Below, in pieces: positions 25,842-37,311 of a stretch of DNA of 64,000 bases (position 1 is the first letter of the stretch; the number at the start of each line of letters is the position of its first letter). The position numbers and the translations under genes were made by a program. The stretch comes from Piper betle (lineage: Eukaryota; Streptophyta; Magnoliopsida; Piperales; Piperaceae): positions 42,305 through 106,304 of the forward strand of contig JAURVB010012360.1 of the NCBI GenBank assembly GCA_033002965.1, written 5' to 3'. The notes beneath the pieces were generated by a model. That model was not told the origin of the DNA, searched no databases, and worked only from the letters and a program-made list of their open reading frames with translations.

Positions 25842-26164
25842 CATTGTTATTTGACAAGTTGGTCCCTTTATTGCACTTTTTTCAGGAAACTCTGTCCATT
25901 TTATTTCTATAATTTTATCGTCATTTAATTAATTTTTTAATAGGATTATTTGTTATGACATTCACATAATATTATATTAGGGGATGCATTTCATGCATGT
26001 ATTGGTTATGCATCATAGAGGTTTTCTTTTCCATCTTAAAACCCTGAGAGGATATAGATCCATTTTTTATGTTTGGGTAAACTAACTTAATTTAGGATAA
26101 GAGATGGTTCGGCCTACCGTAACAATCCTAGCTCGGTTTAAGAGTGAATTGGAATTGGGTTACA
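23595..26164 (+). mobile_element. Old, degenerate Gypsy-type LTR related to the solo LTR
   Basis: Read plus-strand, several blocks match the reverse complement of the solo LTR at 39,077-42,033 in the same order: a GC-rich start (23,595-23,900), GAAGTAGGAGCTTGTCATC near 24,555, a CTCACACCCGGAGAGGTGTGG block near 25,048, and a terminal GGGTTACA near 26,164. It is much more diverged than the other copies. (GT)n(AT)n lies at 25,807-25,841. No protein is encoded. Confidence 0.6.
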
Positions 26165-27292
26165 TCAAATATCATAGTAAAACCAAATATATTAATATCA
26201 AGTTTAACTTCATTAGAGACATTGTACAAGAAAATGAAGTGAATATGAAATACATTTCTACACATCAGTTCCAGACTCACTTCCAGATGTGTGTAACTCT
26301 CATGTTATAGTGATGAGAGTGCATTCCTAAATTTTATGGATTTCAATAGGCTTTGTTACATTATATGTTATTTATGATAGAGATATATTTTTTACTTCAT
26401 TTCAATTATATTAACACACAGGAATAGTATGTCTTCTGGGATGAATGACTCTTTCACTAATTATCCACCTCTATTGTTAGAGAGCAATGAGAGATATGAC
26501 ATCGGTATTTAATGTCATATATGTTTCCTTGATGTATATAAAGGCGAAACTGTTTTCTACAATGGTCGATATGGTTTCCCACAACTATATATCCTATAGA
26601 TATCCATATGTGAGACTTAAGATAAATAAAATATTGATGTAACTATACTCAATATCTCAGGTTAGTTATTATCGAGTAGTGATTGGACTGAGATTTGTAT
26701 GATGTTGATTGTAGACATACACTCTTTATGAGTAATACTCTTTTTGAGTATAGAATCCACTATAACATGTGATTCATACCAGATATGCTCTTTTGACTAG
26801 AGAATGGTGGAAGAATGATCTTTGCTTACCCACTGTGTGAGATTCTCGTTCCTTATATGCTTAAACTTTCAACTATATTTGAGATGATAAAATTATGTAA
26901 TTTTTTTTAGCTTGCTACCTTTTATCATAAGTAATTCGGTAACAAGGGGCTTGTTTGAAAAAGTCATTATTTTAATTATCAAAAAGAATATGAGTATGAA
27001 AGGAAAAATATTTAATCTAACTAAGTCATGATCATTATTGTGCCAACGATTGGTTGTATAATGTAGATACTAATGAGTGGAGCCATTTTATAAATAAATG
27101 ATTTTGAAACTTCACTAATAGTTTAGGGGATAGTAAATATGTGAAAGCTCTGATGCCATCCCTAACAGGTGCATAGTAGCATCTCTATTATGTTAGTATT
27201 CTCATAGGTCGACTTATTTTCCATATGATCAAGCAAAATAAGGACCGTTACGCATTTCATGTACAAATGGGAGAATTTGGAATAGCCGTAAT
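26165..27292. other. AT-rich DNA, origin unknown
   Basis: No gene and no clear similarity to other parts of the window. It could be decayed internal sequence of the old LTR element on its left, but no primer site was found. Confidence 0.35.
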
Positions 27293-28016
27293 ATTTTATT
27301 ATCTTATTTTTTTATCCTGTGCAATTCGTTTTTCCGACATATACCTTAATAAACCATCATGCTTCAACAGCTAATATTCGTTTTATCCAATGTTTTGGTG
27401 GGAATTCAGAACTATTATTTAATATTGGCAGGGCAGCCATTTGGTTGTTGTTCTCTTTTTGCTGGGTAATATCTGGGGTTAGAACTTGAGTTCATGAGTT
27501 AGAAAGAAATGGTTTACGGTCTTGGTTTTTGTTGATTGAAATGTGGATGCTTATCTTTCGATCTACAAATCTACGCTATAGTATAATGCATTCCTCATTC
27601 CATCTTGACAACAAAAGCTGGATGAGCGATTAAAATAGGATGATAAATCAATAGATATTGTCAGGCGAAATTAAGTAAATATTTACTGCTTAATCAGATT
27701 CTATATATTTTCTTTTGATCACTTAAATTACATATGCGGGAAATAGGATATTCTAACAACTTCGTTGATCCTAGAATGGTTGTTACTTATAAATAAACCA
27801 AATTAGATAGGATCAATTAGAACTGAACTAGTCTTTTTATATAGGATTTGGGGTTTTCCATTCTGCTTTGAAATTTTTATTTTTAGCTAGATGGTAAGTG
27901 TAGAGTGTTTCACGGCGAGTTCAAAAAGAGCATGCTCCTTGTACTTGCCGCTATGTTAATTAGTCCTCAAGAAACATCGAAATTAGGCGGCCACCGTGTT
28001 AATTTGGCAACTAATA
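27293..28016 (+). repeat. Duplicated intergenic block, copy B
   Basis: Same order and orientation as 17,018-17,811 (shared phrases include ATCATGCTTCAACAGCTAAT and TTAATTAGTCCTCAA). No aminotransferase exon adjoins it, so it may mark a lost or displaced duplication unit. Confidence 0.8.
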
Positions 28017-29320
28017 TGTTCACTTCCAGGTAAGGTCTAATGCACTTGCTGAGTGTACTAATTTTGGCTCCATTTACAGGGGTATACTAATTTTAACTTT
28101 TAAGTTCTTGGGTTATTTCGATTTAAACTATCCGGTTTTACAACTGCCACTAATGTTGGCTCCATTTGCATACTAATTTTGACATCTGAGTTTTAGGGGT
28201 TTTTTGGATTCAACCAATCTTGTTTTACAAAGGCCGTAAACTCCATGAAATTTTGTGCATGTAGACTTTTTGGTTCTGCCGATTGGATTTCACAACGGAT
28301 GGTAACTTAGCTTTTAACCGTTATCTTATTTTTTTATGTTTTATCAACCATATCTCACTATTGTGAAATTAATAAGCTTTATTTATTTTACTTGAATACT
28401 TAAAAACAAAGTTAACTTGTTGTGAGATGGTTAATAGAATCCACGTAGACTTCATGTGGACCAATCAAAACAGGGTGCACTCTAAGTTTGGTAAAAAATT
28501 TCCATTTCTTATTTGTTCAATCTTGTATTAAGTTGAACGTTCATTGTGAGGTTTTCTTTTGAGCATTTAAAAGTCTTGATCAAGTCAAATACTAAATTAA
28601 GCCTTTATTAGGATGTTTTAACTTGATCAAAGACTATATATAATTTTTCTCTTTCTATAAATATGCAAAACCAGTTTGCTTGTGAGGATCGATTAATACA
28701 GAATAAAGTTCTTTTTTACAAGTTTTATTAATTTAGTTATCTTTTCTTCTTCCTCAAACATTGTTGATTTAAAAAACCATAACAGAAGGTGTCGATTGAT
28801 CCATATTTCTCCCTTCGTTTCCTGCTCTCTAAGTTCCTTGATTCCTTTTAGATTGGGATGAAATAAATAACAAGGTTAATTTTAACTTTTTACAAGCTAG
28901 TAAATTTGATTGTTTTATTCATTAAGATCCCAACAACTCACTTTCTACAATGTTGTTGAAACTTCCTCCACAATGAATTAGTAGTTAGTACCCATTCCCT
29001 CCAACTAGAATCTTACCTCCCATACAACAATTTATATATCATGATTCATATCCTCTCATTTGACAATAAGAAAATATTAGTATAAACTTAATTAAACCTA
29101 TACTATTATAACTTAACTTATTCTTAGAGTAGGCCCACCAAGGCAAAACACGACCGTTAATGGGCCTTTTTCATTTTAACAAACATCGCCTATATATTTT
29201 CAAAAAGCCCACGCTTTTGTCCAACGGTTGGATTCCCTCCCCTTAAAATTTTAAAAACCACCCAAACACGGTACACCCCCCACTACGGCACCACCGCCAC
29301 CGTCGCCGCCGCCGCCGCCG
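28017..29320. other. Intergenic DNA and presumed reticulon promoter/5' UTR
   Basis: A degenerate two-copy repeat with GGCTCCATTT and TACTAATTTT occurs at about 28,050-28,240. A pyrimidine-rich, CGCC-rich leader (29,265-29,320) precedes the reticulon ATG. No other coding sequence was seen. Confidence 0.45.
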
Positions 29321-31338
29321 ATGGACTCCACTACGCCCTCCCGACGATCTGAGTCCCGCCTCCGTACCAGGCTCGCCGATTCTCCGCCGCTCCGCCGCCC
29401 CTCGAGCTCACCTCGCTGCCGAAGAAGGCGCACCTCCACCTCGCCGTCCCCAGCCCCGGCCAGTCCCCGAAGCAGCTCCGGGACCTGCTGCTCATGTCGC
29501 CGCTGCCGCCGCGATCGTGCAGGCAACGGGGGCTCGAAAAGGCAGAGCCGTTGGAGGAGCTCGTCGAGCTGGTCCCGGGGTCGTGGTCGAGGAGGCGGTG
29601 CAAGAGCAAGGCGCTGGCGGCTGCGACGGTTGCGTCGCCGAGGTATACTAGGCGGATGTGGAAGCGGGCGGAGGAGGAGAGGGACTTGTGCGTCGGGGAC
29701 GATGGGTTGATGGTTAGGAGGCGGAAGCGGAGCCGATCTCGAAGGGAGAAGCTAGGGCTTGCTCCGGCGGTGGCATCTCCGAAATCGTCCCCAGCAGAAA
29801 CCAAAGGTTCGAACTTTCGATTTCTAGTTTCCATTTGAAGCCTTTGATATGTTTGGTTTGATTGCTGCGATTTCTCTGTTGAAATTGATGAGAATGATTC
29901 TATGTTTGATGTGCCCAAAAAATTGAATTTTGAGAGAGAATGGAATTTGGAATATGAACATTTAGAGTAAAGAATAAGTTTTTCGAGCTTTGTTTGAATG
30001 AGTTTATATGCAAATACCATGATCAGATACTTGTCTGGATGAAGAGAGCTTTCTAGATAGAACAAAGCAGCTGTTTACGGAGCTGGTAATGTGGAAGAAT
30101 GTGGCCAAATCTAGCCTGTGGTTTGGATGTGGATCTCTTTTCCTCTTATCTTCCTCCTTAACTAGAGGTGTTAGTTTTAGGTGGGCGTTGCCTCAATCCT
30201 TACGCTTTACTCCCAATGTGATTTGGTTAGACACTGACAAATTCTTTGTTTGATTGACAGCATTGTCTCTGCTGCTTCTCAATTGGGGCTGTTGATTCTG
30301 ACAATATCTTTTCTCTTCAAAACGTTCTCACAAAGGTGCAACATTGCGTGTCCTTTTCCTAACATGTCTACAATTTTTGTTTTTACATCGCAAAAATTCA
30401 AAAGTGATGAACGTTCGGGCGATGACAGAAAAGCGGATCAAGAGCCAAAGGAGTTCAAACTGAGCGAAGATGACATTGTCCGTGCTGCTAAATATGTTCT
30501 GCCTGTAGCAAATGCTTCCATTAGAGTGACAAGGGAACTATTTTCCGGTGAACCTGTAATGACTATGAAGGTAAATCGCTGAGCTTTTTACCTAGTTTAC
30601 TTTTGATATTCAGAAGACCAGCATCATCTCTCGTGCGTTCACAGATGGCTCCTGTTCTTCTATTTGCATCAGAATACGGTCACTGGATCACTCTCTGGCG
30701 ATTATTCTTCATTGGTATACATACTAGGCCCCGGTTGTACAATTCTCATTTATCTTTCTTACAAATTGGCGTTTTTTAACACAACTTTTAGCTTCTTGCA
30801 GCATTTTTCACAAGCTTTACTATTCCAAAGCTTTATTCTTCTTATTCCAAACAGATTGATGCTCAAGGTACTAATAGGCATTTTAGTTGTGCTGCTGGGT
30901 GTATATCTTTGAACCCTTTAGTAGAAATGTTATTTCATGCACAGTGGAGGGCTTGAAATGCCGAGTGCGGGAAGCGTGGGCGGCTTCCTCTCACAAGAAA
31001 CTCGTGGCGGCCTTAGCAGTAACAGCATTTTGGAATTTATCCGAAGTGAAAACACGCCTCTTTGCAGGTATTTTCTTATTCATAGTGATTTCGGGTTGAA
31101 TGTTCTGCTTCAGGTGGGCATTCTTGATAATGAAGAAGCTCTCTGTGCAGCATTCTTGTCTGTGGTTATAATCCGGTATTATCGCCAACACGTGAGAACG
31201 GAGATACAAGAGGATGATGATGAAGTCGGCCAAGAGCAGGCTTTGAAATTGGAAGGCAAGGAAGATGAACATCTTGAAGCTATGGAAATTGAGGACAAGT
31301 CTGGTGAGCCTGAGAAACAGGCATTAGTAGTTGTATAG
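29321..31338 (+). CDS. Reticulon-like protein (plant RTNLB family, long N-terminal type)
   Basis: An ER-membrane-shaping protein. Exons by eye: 29321-29806, 30027-30180, 30261-30335, 30405-30570, 30645-30714, 30802-30867, 30945-31067 and 31151-31338. The reticulon homology domain runs from LVMWKNVAKSSLWFG through SQLGLLILTISFLF, FKLSEDDIVRAAKYVLP, FSGEP, EYGHWITLWRLFF, FTSFTIPKLYSSYSKQ, AWAASSHKKL and FWNLSEVKTRLF to VVIIRYYRQHV, with two hydrophobic hairpins. The N-terminus is Arg/Pro/Ser-rich and the C-terminal tail is strongly acidic. Exon 1 is frame-broken: MDSTTPSRRSESR is in one frame and SPKQLRDLLLMSPLPPRS, which continues to the donor, is in another. The shift falls in a four-C run at 29,398-29,401 and would be resolved by one extra C, giving 442 residues. 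The 69-nt gap 30,336-30,404 is in frame and could be either exon or intron. Confidence 0.85.
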
Positions 31339-31957
31339 CAGTTTGCCATCCAGGCTTCTCTCTAATTAATATGAACAAAGAAGAAGCCGCGAGATTTTCC
31401 GTAACAGTGTCCCTAGCGTTCGAGGGAGTCGCTTGAGAAACTTCACGTAGTTTTCTCATGGTACTTCAACCCGCCCGTCTCCACCGAGCACATTGACGGG
31501 CAAACTTAGACAAATTCAGTGTTTACCATCGCTCTTTTGGGGAGCAAATTGTTGTTGTTTGGCCTCATATAGCATTCATAATAAGATCAATATGATGGGT
31601 GCTGTTCATTTAAAAATAAAAGGTCAATACTATAGCATCCAGACCTCCTTATTATTTCAATCTATTATTATAAGATTCTGCAGAAGTTAATGAAGAGTAA
31701 GAAACTGAATTCTTCTTATGTTGAAAGATAGGCCGCACGGTACATTATATCCTGGCATGGCCATATAATCTCCATGATGTAATTTCCATTGTAGAATGAC
31801 TACCGCCCAGCAAGGGAACTCGGGTAGAGCAGTAAAGTTTGAACTTCACGGCAGAATTGTCACAGCAACTATAAATGAGAGAAAAGCCATCATATTCAGC
31901 TGTGAATTTGTTGGTGAAGCTACGCGAAGACCTGATTTTGGATGTCATGCTCTCCTC

Positions 31958-33958
31958 CTAATCTTTGAATAAGGTGGATAGTAGAAGGTCTTGAACAAAC
32001 TTTGCTCTACCTGTTGCCTGCTTCGTTTTCTGCTCTCTCTCTTCCGTACTTAACGAAGAATCGATACTGCAGGGAAAAAATATTTAGTTAGGAGGATGAA
32101 CTATGCCAAAATGATATCATGTCACAACAGTTTCCACTTCAAAATAAAAATTAAAAATATACTTGTAAAAATATTGCTGTTAGTAGATTGTCCACAAACA
32201 TCTCCAGAGCAAAAAAATTCATCAATAACTAGTCGCTGAATGGGCTACTAGAAATCGTGCAATGCCGAAAGTTAAAATATAGAAACGATGTTCGTGGAAA
32301 GCGATGAGGCAGGCCAGAAGAACATGGATGGAGATGATATGACAAGACATGGAAATTAGAACCATAACGCTGGGAGCAGGTGGATAACAAAAAGAAGTTC
32401 CTTGATAAGCATGTTCATAAAAATAACTTGTAGCACATTTTACCCGTTCTAAAAGCTCAAAACTACCTTTTCTTCCATATCTTTGTAGAAGTCACTTTTT
32501 TTAAGGAGGTGTCCTCAGTGGCAGAAGCAGCCACCTTTGAGATTTCTTCTGCTTCAGATCCGGGAAAACTTAATGCAAGTGAAGAAAGGAGATCAGTTAT
32601 CCCACTTGAAGAAGTGGAATTTCCTGATCTATATGCCCCAGCTCCTAGAAGAACTTGCAAATGAGCCTCGCGGATTTCTCTGCCTAACAGAGACAAAGCC
32701 TGATTATTTGGGATAGCAACTCTGCGCAATCTTCTACTTCTCTGCATGTACCTTTTAATTAAGGGAAGCAATTTCTCAAAAATTCTGAGATATCAGATTT
32801 CAATGGTAATCATACTCAATGTGCCTCTTATATAAGAAGGAACAGAAGCACATGATAATTTTAAAGAAAAATGCCATTAAAATGTTTGTTATATACTGTG
32901 GAAAGATGTTACAAGTCTGGAGCACTTTCCTTTAAAAAGATAGTAAGGGGTGGTCAAGTACCGAATGAAAGAACATTGGTGACATAAAAGAAAATTTACG
33001 TTCATTGAGGAGAATCAAGAAAAATGCGTTGAAAGGATATTTTGAACAGATTTCCGTGTTGCAGAGTAATATGATTCAGCATATCTCTCGAAACTTTAAC
33101 AGAACAAATAGGGCATACCTGAGAAAAAACATCAACGTAAAAAAAATGCGTGATAAACTGTGAAATACAACATAATTACCTTCATAAAATCAGCTTAGAA
33201 CTTTGTTTACAGTATCTCCAAACCCATACAACTTACTCACCCGATTGAATTCGTTTAGTTTTACACCTGACGAATTACCACCCTACTGGGAAAAGATAAT
33301 CAGCAAATGGAACAAACAAACAGAATTCAATCATCTAATGGAAAGTAAATCATCAGCAAATCCAATCAACTAGCGTGAAATCCATCCTGCTATGATATAG
33401 GCAAACCAACCTACTCTAACGTGAATATTAACTGTCTGGAGCTGTATCCATACAACTAATCTACTCCTCCAGTCTCTAAATTTTAGAAACATGATAGCAG
33501 AAAAAGCAGTCTTTCGCCGTCATAAATATACATAAAAAAACGACAAGCTACAAGCATAAAATTTAACCTTCTCATAGCAATCATAAAATAAACCATTACC
33601 ACCATCAAATTAAACGCAAAGATCGAGCTTTCGAACCACTAACCGCAACTTTAGATTCGAAAGGATGCTCATCCTCCAGGTGAGAGCAGAGAGACCCGAT
33701 ATCATAATCTTCGTAGCAGTACGGACAAGGGAAATCAGGACGGCCATCCTCCTCCATCTCAAAATCCTCCACGCCCAACCGATCTACCACCACCACCATC
33801 AAAAAAAAAAACCATCAAATCGAACAAGTCAAAAATCCAATCTTTCCACCAAAAAACTAATCCAACAAAAACAAACCTGACTGGAAAATCTGATGGTGAT
33901 GGGCCGAGTACTGCCTCTTGGGGGCCACCAACCGGGAGGTCCAAAGATCACACTCCAT
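31958..33958 (-). CDS. DI19: Drought-induced 19 (Di19) family zinc-finger protein
   Basis: A plant nuclear zinc-finger protein linked in the literature to drought and salt responses. Five exons on the minus strand: 33877-33958, 33644-33783, 33041-33118, 32467-32747 and 31958-32066, totalling 690 nt or 229 residues, normal for Di19. The start MECDLWTSRL is the family N-terminus. The first zinc finger is DFPCPYCYEDYDIGSLCSHL with EDEHP, and the second is VCPICSVKVSRDMLNHI with TLQHG. The C-terminal Di19 domain has RRLRRVAIPN, ALSLLGREIREAHLQVLLG and ends QDLLLSTLFKD. Introns 1, 2 and 4 are GT-AG; intron 3 is AT-AC (separate entry). The gene is convergent with the reticulon gene, stop codons about 620 bp apart. 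Confidence 0.95.
32748..33040 (-). other. Minor-class (U12-type) AT-AC intron of the Di19 gene
   Basis: Exon 3 ends LFK at 33,041. The next bases on the minus strand are ATATCCTTT, a perfect U12-type 5' splice site, and no GT donor there would keep the conserved frame. The intron ends GGTAC at 32,748, directly before ATGCAGAGAAGTAG (MQRSRRLRRVAIPN). A branch-site-like CCCTTAAT lies about 11 bases upstream of the AC end. Length is 293 nt, phase 0. Splicing here restores the family sequence LFKMQRSRRLRRVAIP. Confidence 0.88.
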
Positions 33959-36775
33959 AGCCGATACGCCCAGACGTTCACCGCCAAAAGAAGTGTTCTT
34001 TCCCCGCTTCACCTTCTCCTCCGCTTGAAAAAAGCTCAGATCTTCCCCAAATCTGCACCAAATCCTACCTTTCTTGGATCAACAGACTTGGAATTTGAGC
34101 TGCAATCCGATCGGAAATATAAGGAGCAGAGAGGATTGAACGGAGGAAATGGATGGAGGAGAAGAGCGGAGGAGGAAGAGCGGCTGAGAAAGTTGGCGTT
34201 TTTATTATTATTTTTTTTTCACGTTTTCGGACAGCCGTGGAAAAATGTGGCTTTCAACGATGATGACGTGGCGATATTTTCCCGCTATTTCGCGTTCGGT
34301 TCAACTCGTTGGATTCGGGTTTTTTTTAATGGGATAACCGCAACGGTTCGAGTCCAGGTTGGGTTGGTTCTAACCGTAGATGATAATAATAGGGCAAATC
34401 CATCAATTTTTCCCCTCAAAAGCCACTTCTTCCAACTTCATGCATCAGTGGGTGGTAATTCAGTTTTTAAAGTATTTACTATTTTATCATAAAAATTAGA
34501 ATAGGTATTAAATATAATTCTGTGATATTAAATGTAAAAAATTTATGGGTGGTGGGTGGAAACTAAGTTATAAATCACTAAAGCCAGAGATTACAAAATT
34601 GTATGAGTTTGAATGCATAAATTTGTAGGAGTTAATAAATAAATAAATAAATGATATTCATAAAAAATATTATAAGTGTTAAATTTTAACTACTCTATAG
34701 CTCGTAACATTAATTATCAAATTATGTAATATGTAATATATAGGTTAGCATTGATGGAGTATAGCACGTACCTGATATACAAAAAAATATCTAATCTAAA
34801 ACCAATTTTTTAGGTATATAGTATATTTGAAAATATTCAGATTAAATATTGATTTGGGGTAATTCGATTTGCATTCAATATAAATAGATAATATTTTATA
34901 TAATAATATTTCAATATATTGAAAATAATATTTTGTTATTATTTTTCTATATTTGCAAACTAAAAATTATATTATATATTATTTTATTCAATCAAATTGG
35001 ATACGAGTTTGGTAAATTTGGATTGAATACAAATATAATAAATAAAATAGATATAATTTTTGGATTCAAGTTTGGATTTTGGAATTGAGATCAGACAGAC
35101 ATCTATTCTTATTAATAAAAAGTGAATTGAATGCTAACTAGAGATTAAAAATATAAAAATAAATTAAAAAATATATAAAAAAATTTAAAATAGGTCACCG
35201 GTTTGAATCTATTTAATATTAATTTTTAAAAAAAATAAAAATAAATTAATTGTAAAAGGTCACACATTTAAACCTGATTAATATCAATTAAATAAAATAT
35301 ATTTTTAAAATTAATTAAAATTTATATTTAAAATATTAAACTATTATAATTTATTTTATTATTCAATGCAAATTTATTGACAAATGCTATAAGTTGCACA
35401 ACATCTTGCCTACAGGAACCGGTCCCGCGTGGGTTGGAGTAATTGAAAATCATTTCCCGCATTCACAAATGTGAACCAGCTACAGTTGTGTAGGAGTACT
35501 GGTTTAATCTACTGTGGTTTTTGGTATAACGTGAAATTTGACATATTGATTGAGGTATATATATATATATATATATATCATCGTTTCGTCACATCACATC
35601 ATGAATGGCAAAGAGTTTGAGGTGATAGCAGCAGGGAAGGGGACACCGCGTTCGAAGTTGGGAGAGAAGGAGAGTGAGTGGTTCGGGTTTTACTGCCGTC
35701 GCTTATATACAATAGTCACGTCGTCACGCTCTCACACTCAAAATAAAATCTGAAAATATAAGTAATACTTCCCTTCTTAAATAGCTTTATTTATCAATCC
35801 TTGTTTATTTATAAACTACTGCGTACCTGTGGGCGCGGTCATACAATTAAAACGCTCGTTTGTATTGTAGCTCATAGACTCGGATTTTTTTTTCTTTTTT
35901 AAAAGTTGGTAGCTCGTTGTTAGAGATTTAGAAAAGGTCTCCGGAACAAAAATTTACAGTTTTCATTGGGAAAAAATATTGATTATAATCGCACGCTTTG
36001 ATTACAAAATTCCAAGTTGTGAAGGCTCGTGCATTTTTTGTTTAAATTGCTGGGCACTTCATAACTTAGAGCTTTTGTCAACGAGCCATTTTCGTTCATT
36101 AGTTAATGAACGTGATTAAATAGTTTAAATGCGTCTGGACCGAAGTCTTTCTTAAAAATATGGTTTTTCTTTCTTTTGAACATTAGTTGTTTTTTTTCAA
36201 TTTATTATCCGAAACACGCAGTTTATCGAAACCCGAACCCTTTAATGCGATTATGTGAACGCTGATCATGATTGATCACCACAAACTTCCAATGGGCTCA
36301 CACTTGTCGTCTTGACTTTTGAGCTATCTCAAAGTAGTTGTAACTTGGGTCGCTTCTGCATGCCCGGGAAGTTGAAAAAGAAGAAAAAAATCGTTTTTAC
36401 CGATAAATTATCAAGTTTTTTCATGTCTGTGAAAACTAATTAGGCTACTGTTTGTCATGCAGCAGCTTATCAAACAGCCCAATCACTGCGGAAGATTATT
36501 GGGTAATCCTGAACTAATTGACAGAAAAGGTTGACAACAAAGAGCGCAACGTACACGAAACTCTGAACTTAGATATCAATTAACGAATTGGATGGAACCA
36601 GAAATTTGATACATATCAAACACTACCTTTGCTAGGGTACGTTGTGGCTCGCATTTTACTATTTTGTTTAAATCCTACAATTCTCTCCTATCAAATTTGC
36701 TAAAGCAGTTTGCAAATGATCAAATAAATTACATGACCTTGGTGCATATAATCAAACATCAATACAATAACGGTT
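33959..36775. other. Intergenic DNA: Di19 5' flank, then AT-rich DNA
   Basis: 33,959-34,250 is the presumed 5' UTR and promoter of Di19 (minus). 34,450-35,390 is extremely AT-rich. (TA)n lies at 35,555-35,578. From 35,390 to 36,775 nothing recognisable was found apart from the presumed promoter of the cysteine protease relic. Confidence 0.45.
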
Positions 36776-37311
36776 TTGATAGAGCAACTTGCTTACATAT
36801 TTCTGGTCACCTTGGGTATCCACATACACAGCTTTGCCTCGGCCAGAACACTCCATGACACAGCCATGGCGGAAAGGCATGAGCAATGGATGTCTCAATA
36901 TGGGCGAGCCTACTCCGATGCTAATGAGAAGGAGACAAGATTTGAAATCCGCAAGAAACATGTCGAGTTCATTGAATCCTTCAACCAGGCCAATATCAAC
37001 TCCTACAACTTGGCCGTCAATGAGTTTGCAGATCTCGCTAACAAAGAATTCAAAGCCTCCCGCAATGGGTACTACAATCCAACCAAGCTTCAAACAGGAA
37101 AGCCATCCTCTTTCATGTATGAAAATGTCACTGTGCTTGCAAGCATTGATTGGAGAAAGAAGGACGCCGTCGCTCCTATCAAAGACCAAGCTCAATGTGG
37201 TAAGCATACTCCATGCATAACACCTAACGCACGGTGCACTAAGGAAAATGCTAAAATTGCTAACTATTTTGGTGCGCACAATGGGAGATTAGGATGTTGT
37301 TGGGCATTTTC

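Noticed and set aside
29331..30065. 244-codon minus-strand frame opposite the reticulon gene
   Set aside because: It is the antisense shadow of exons 1-2 and crosses the intron. The plus strand has clear conserved motifs.
33893..34492. 199-codon plus-strand frame over the Di19 5' region
   Set aside because: It overlaps Di19 exon 1 and its promoter in antisense, with no family motif.
36752..37279. 175-codon minus-strand frame opposite the cysteine protease
   Set aside because: Antisense shadow of the protease pro-domain exon.
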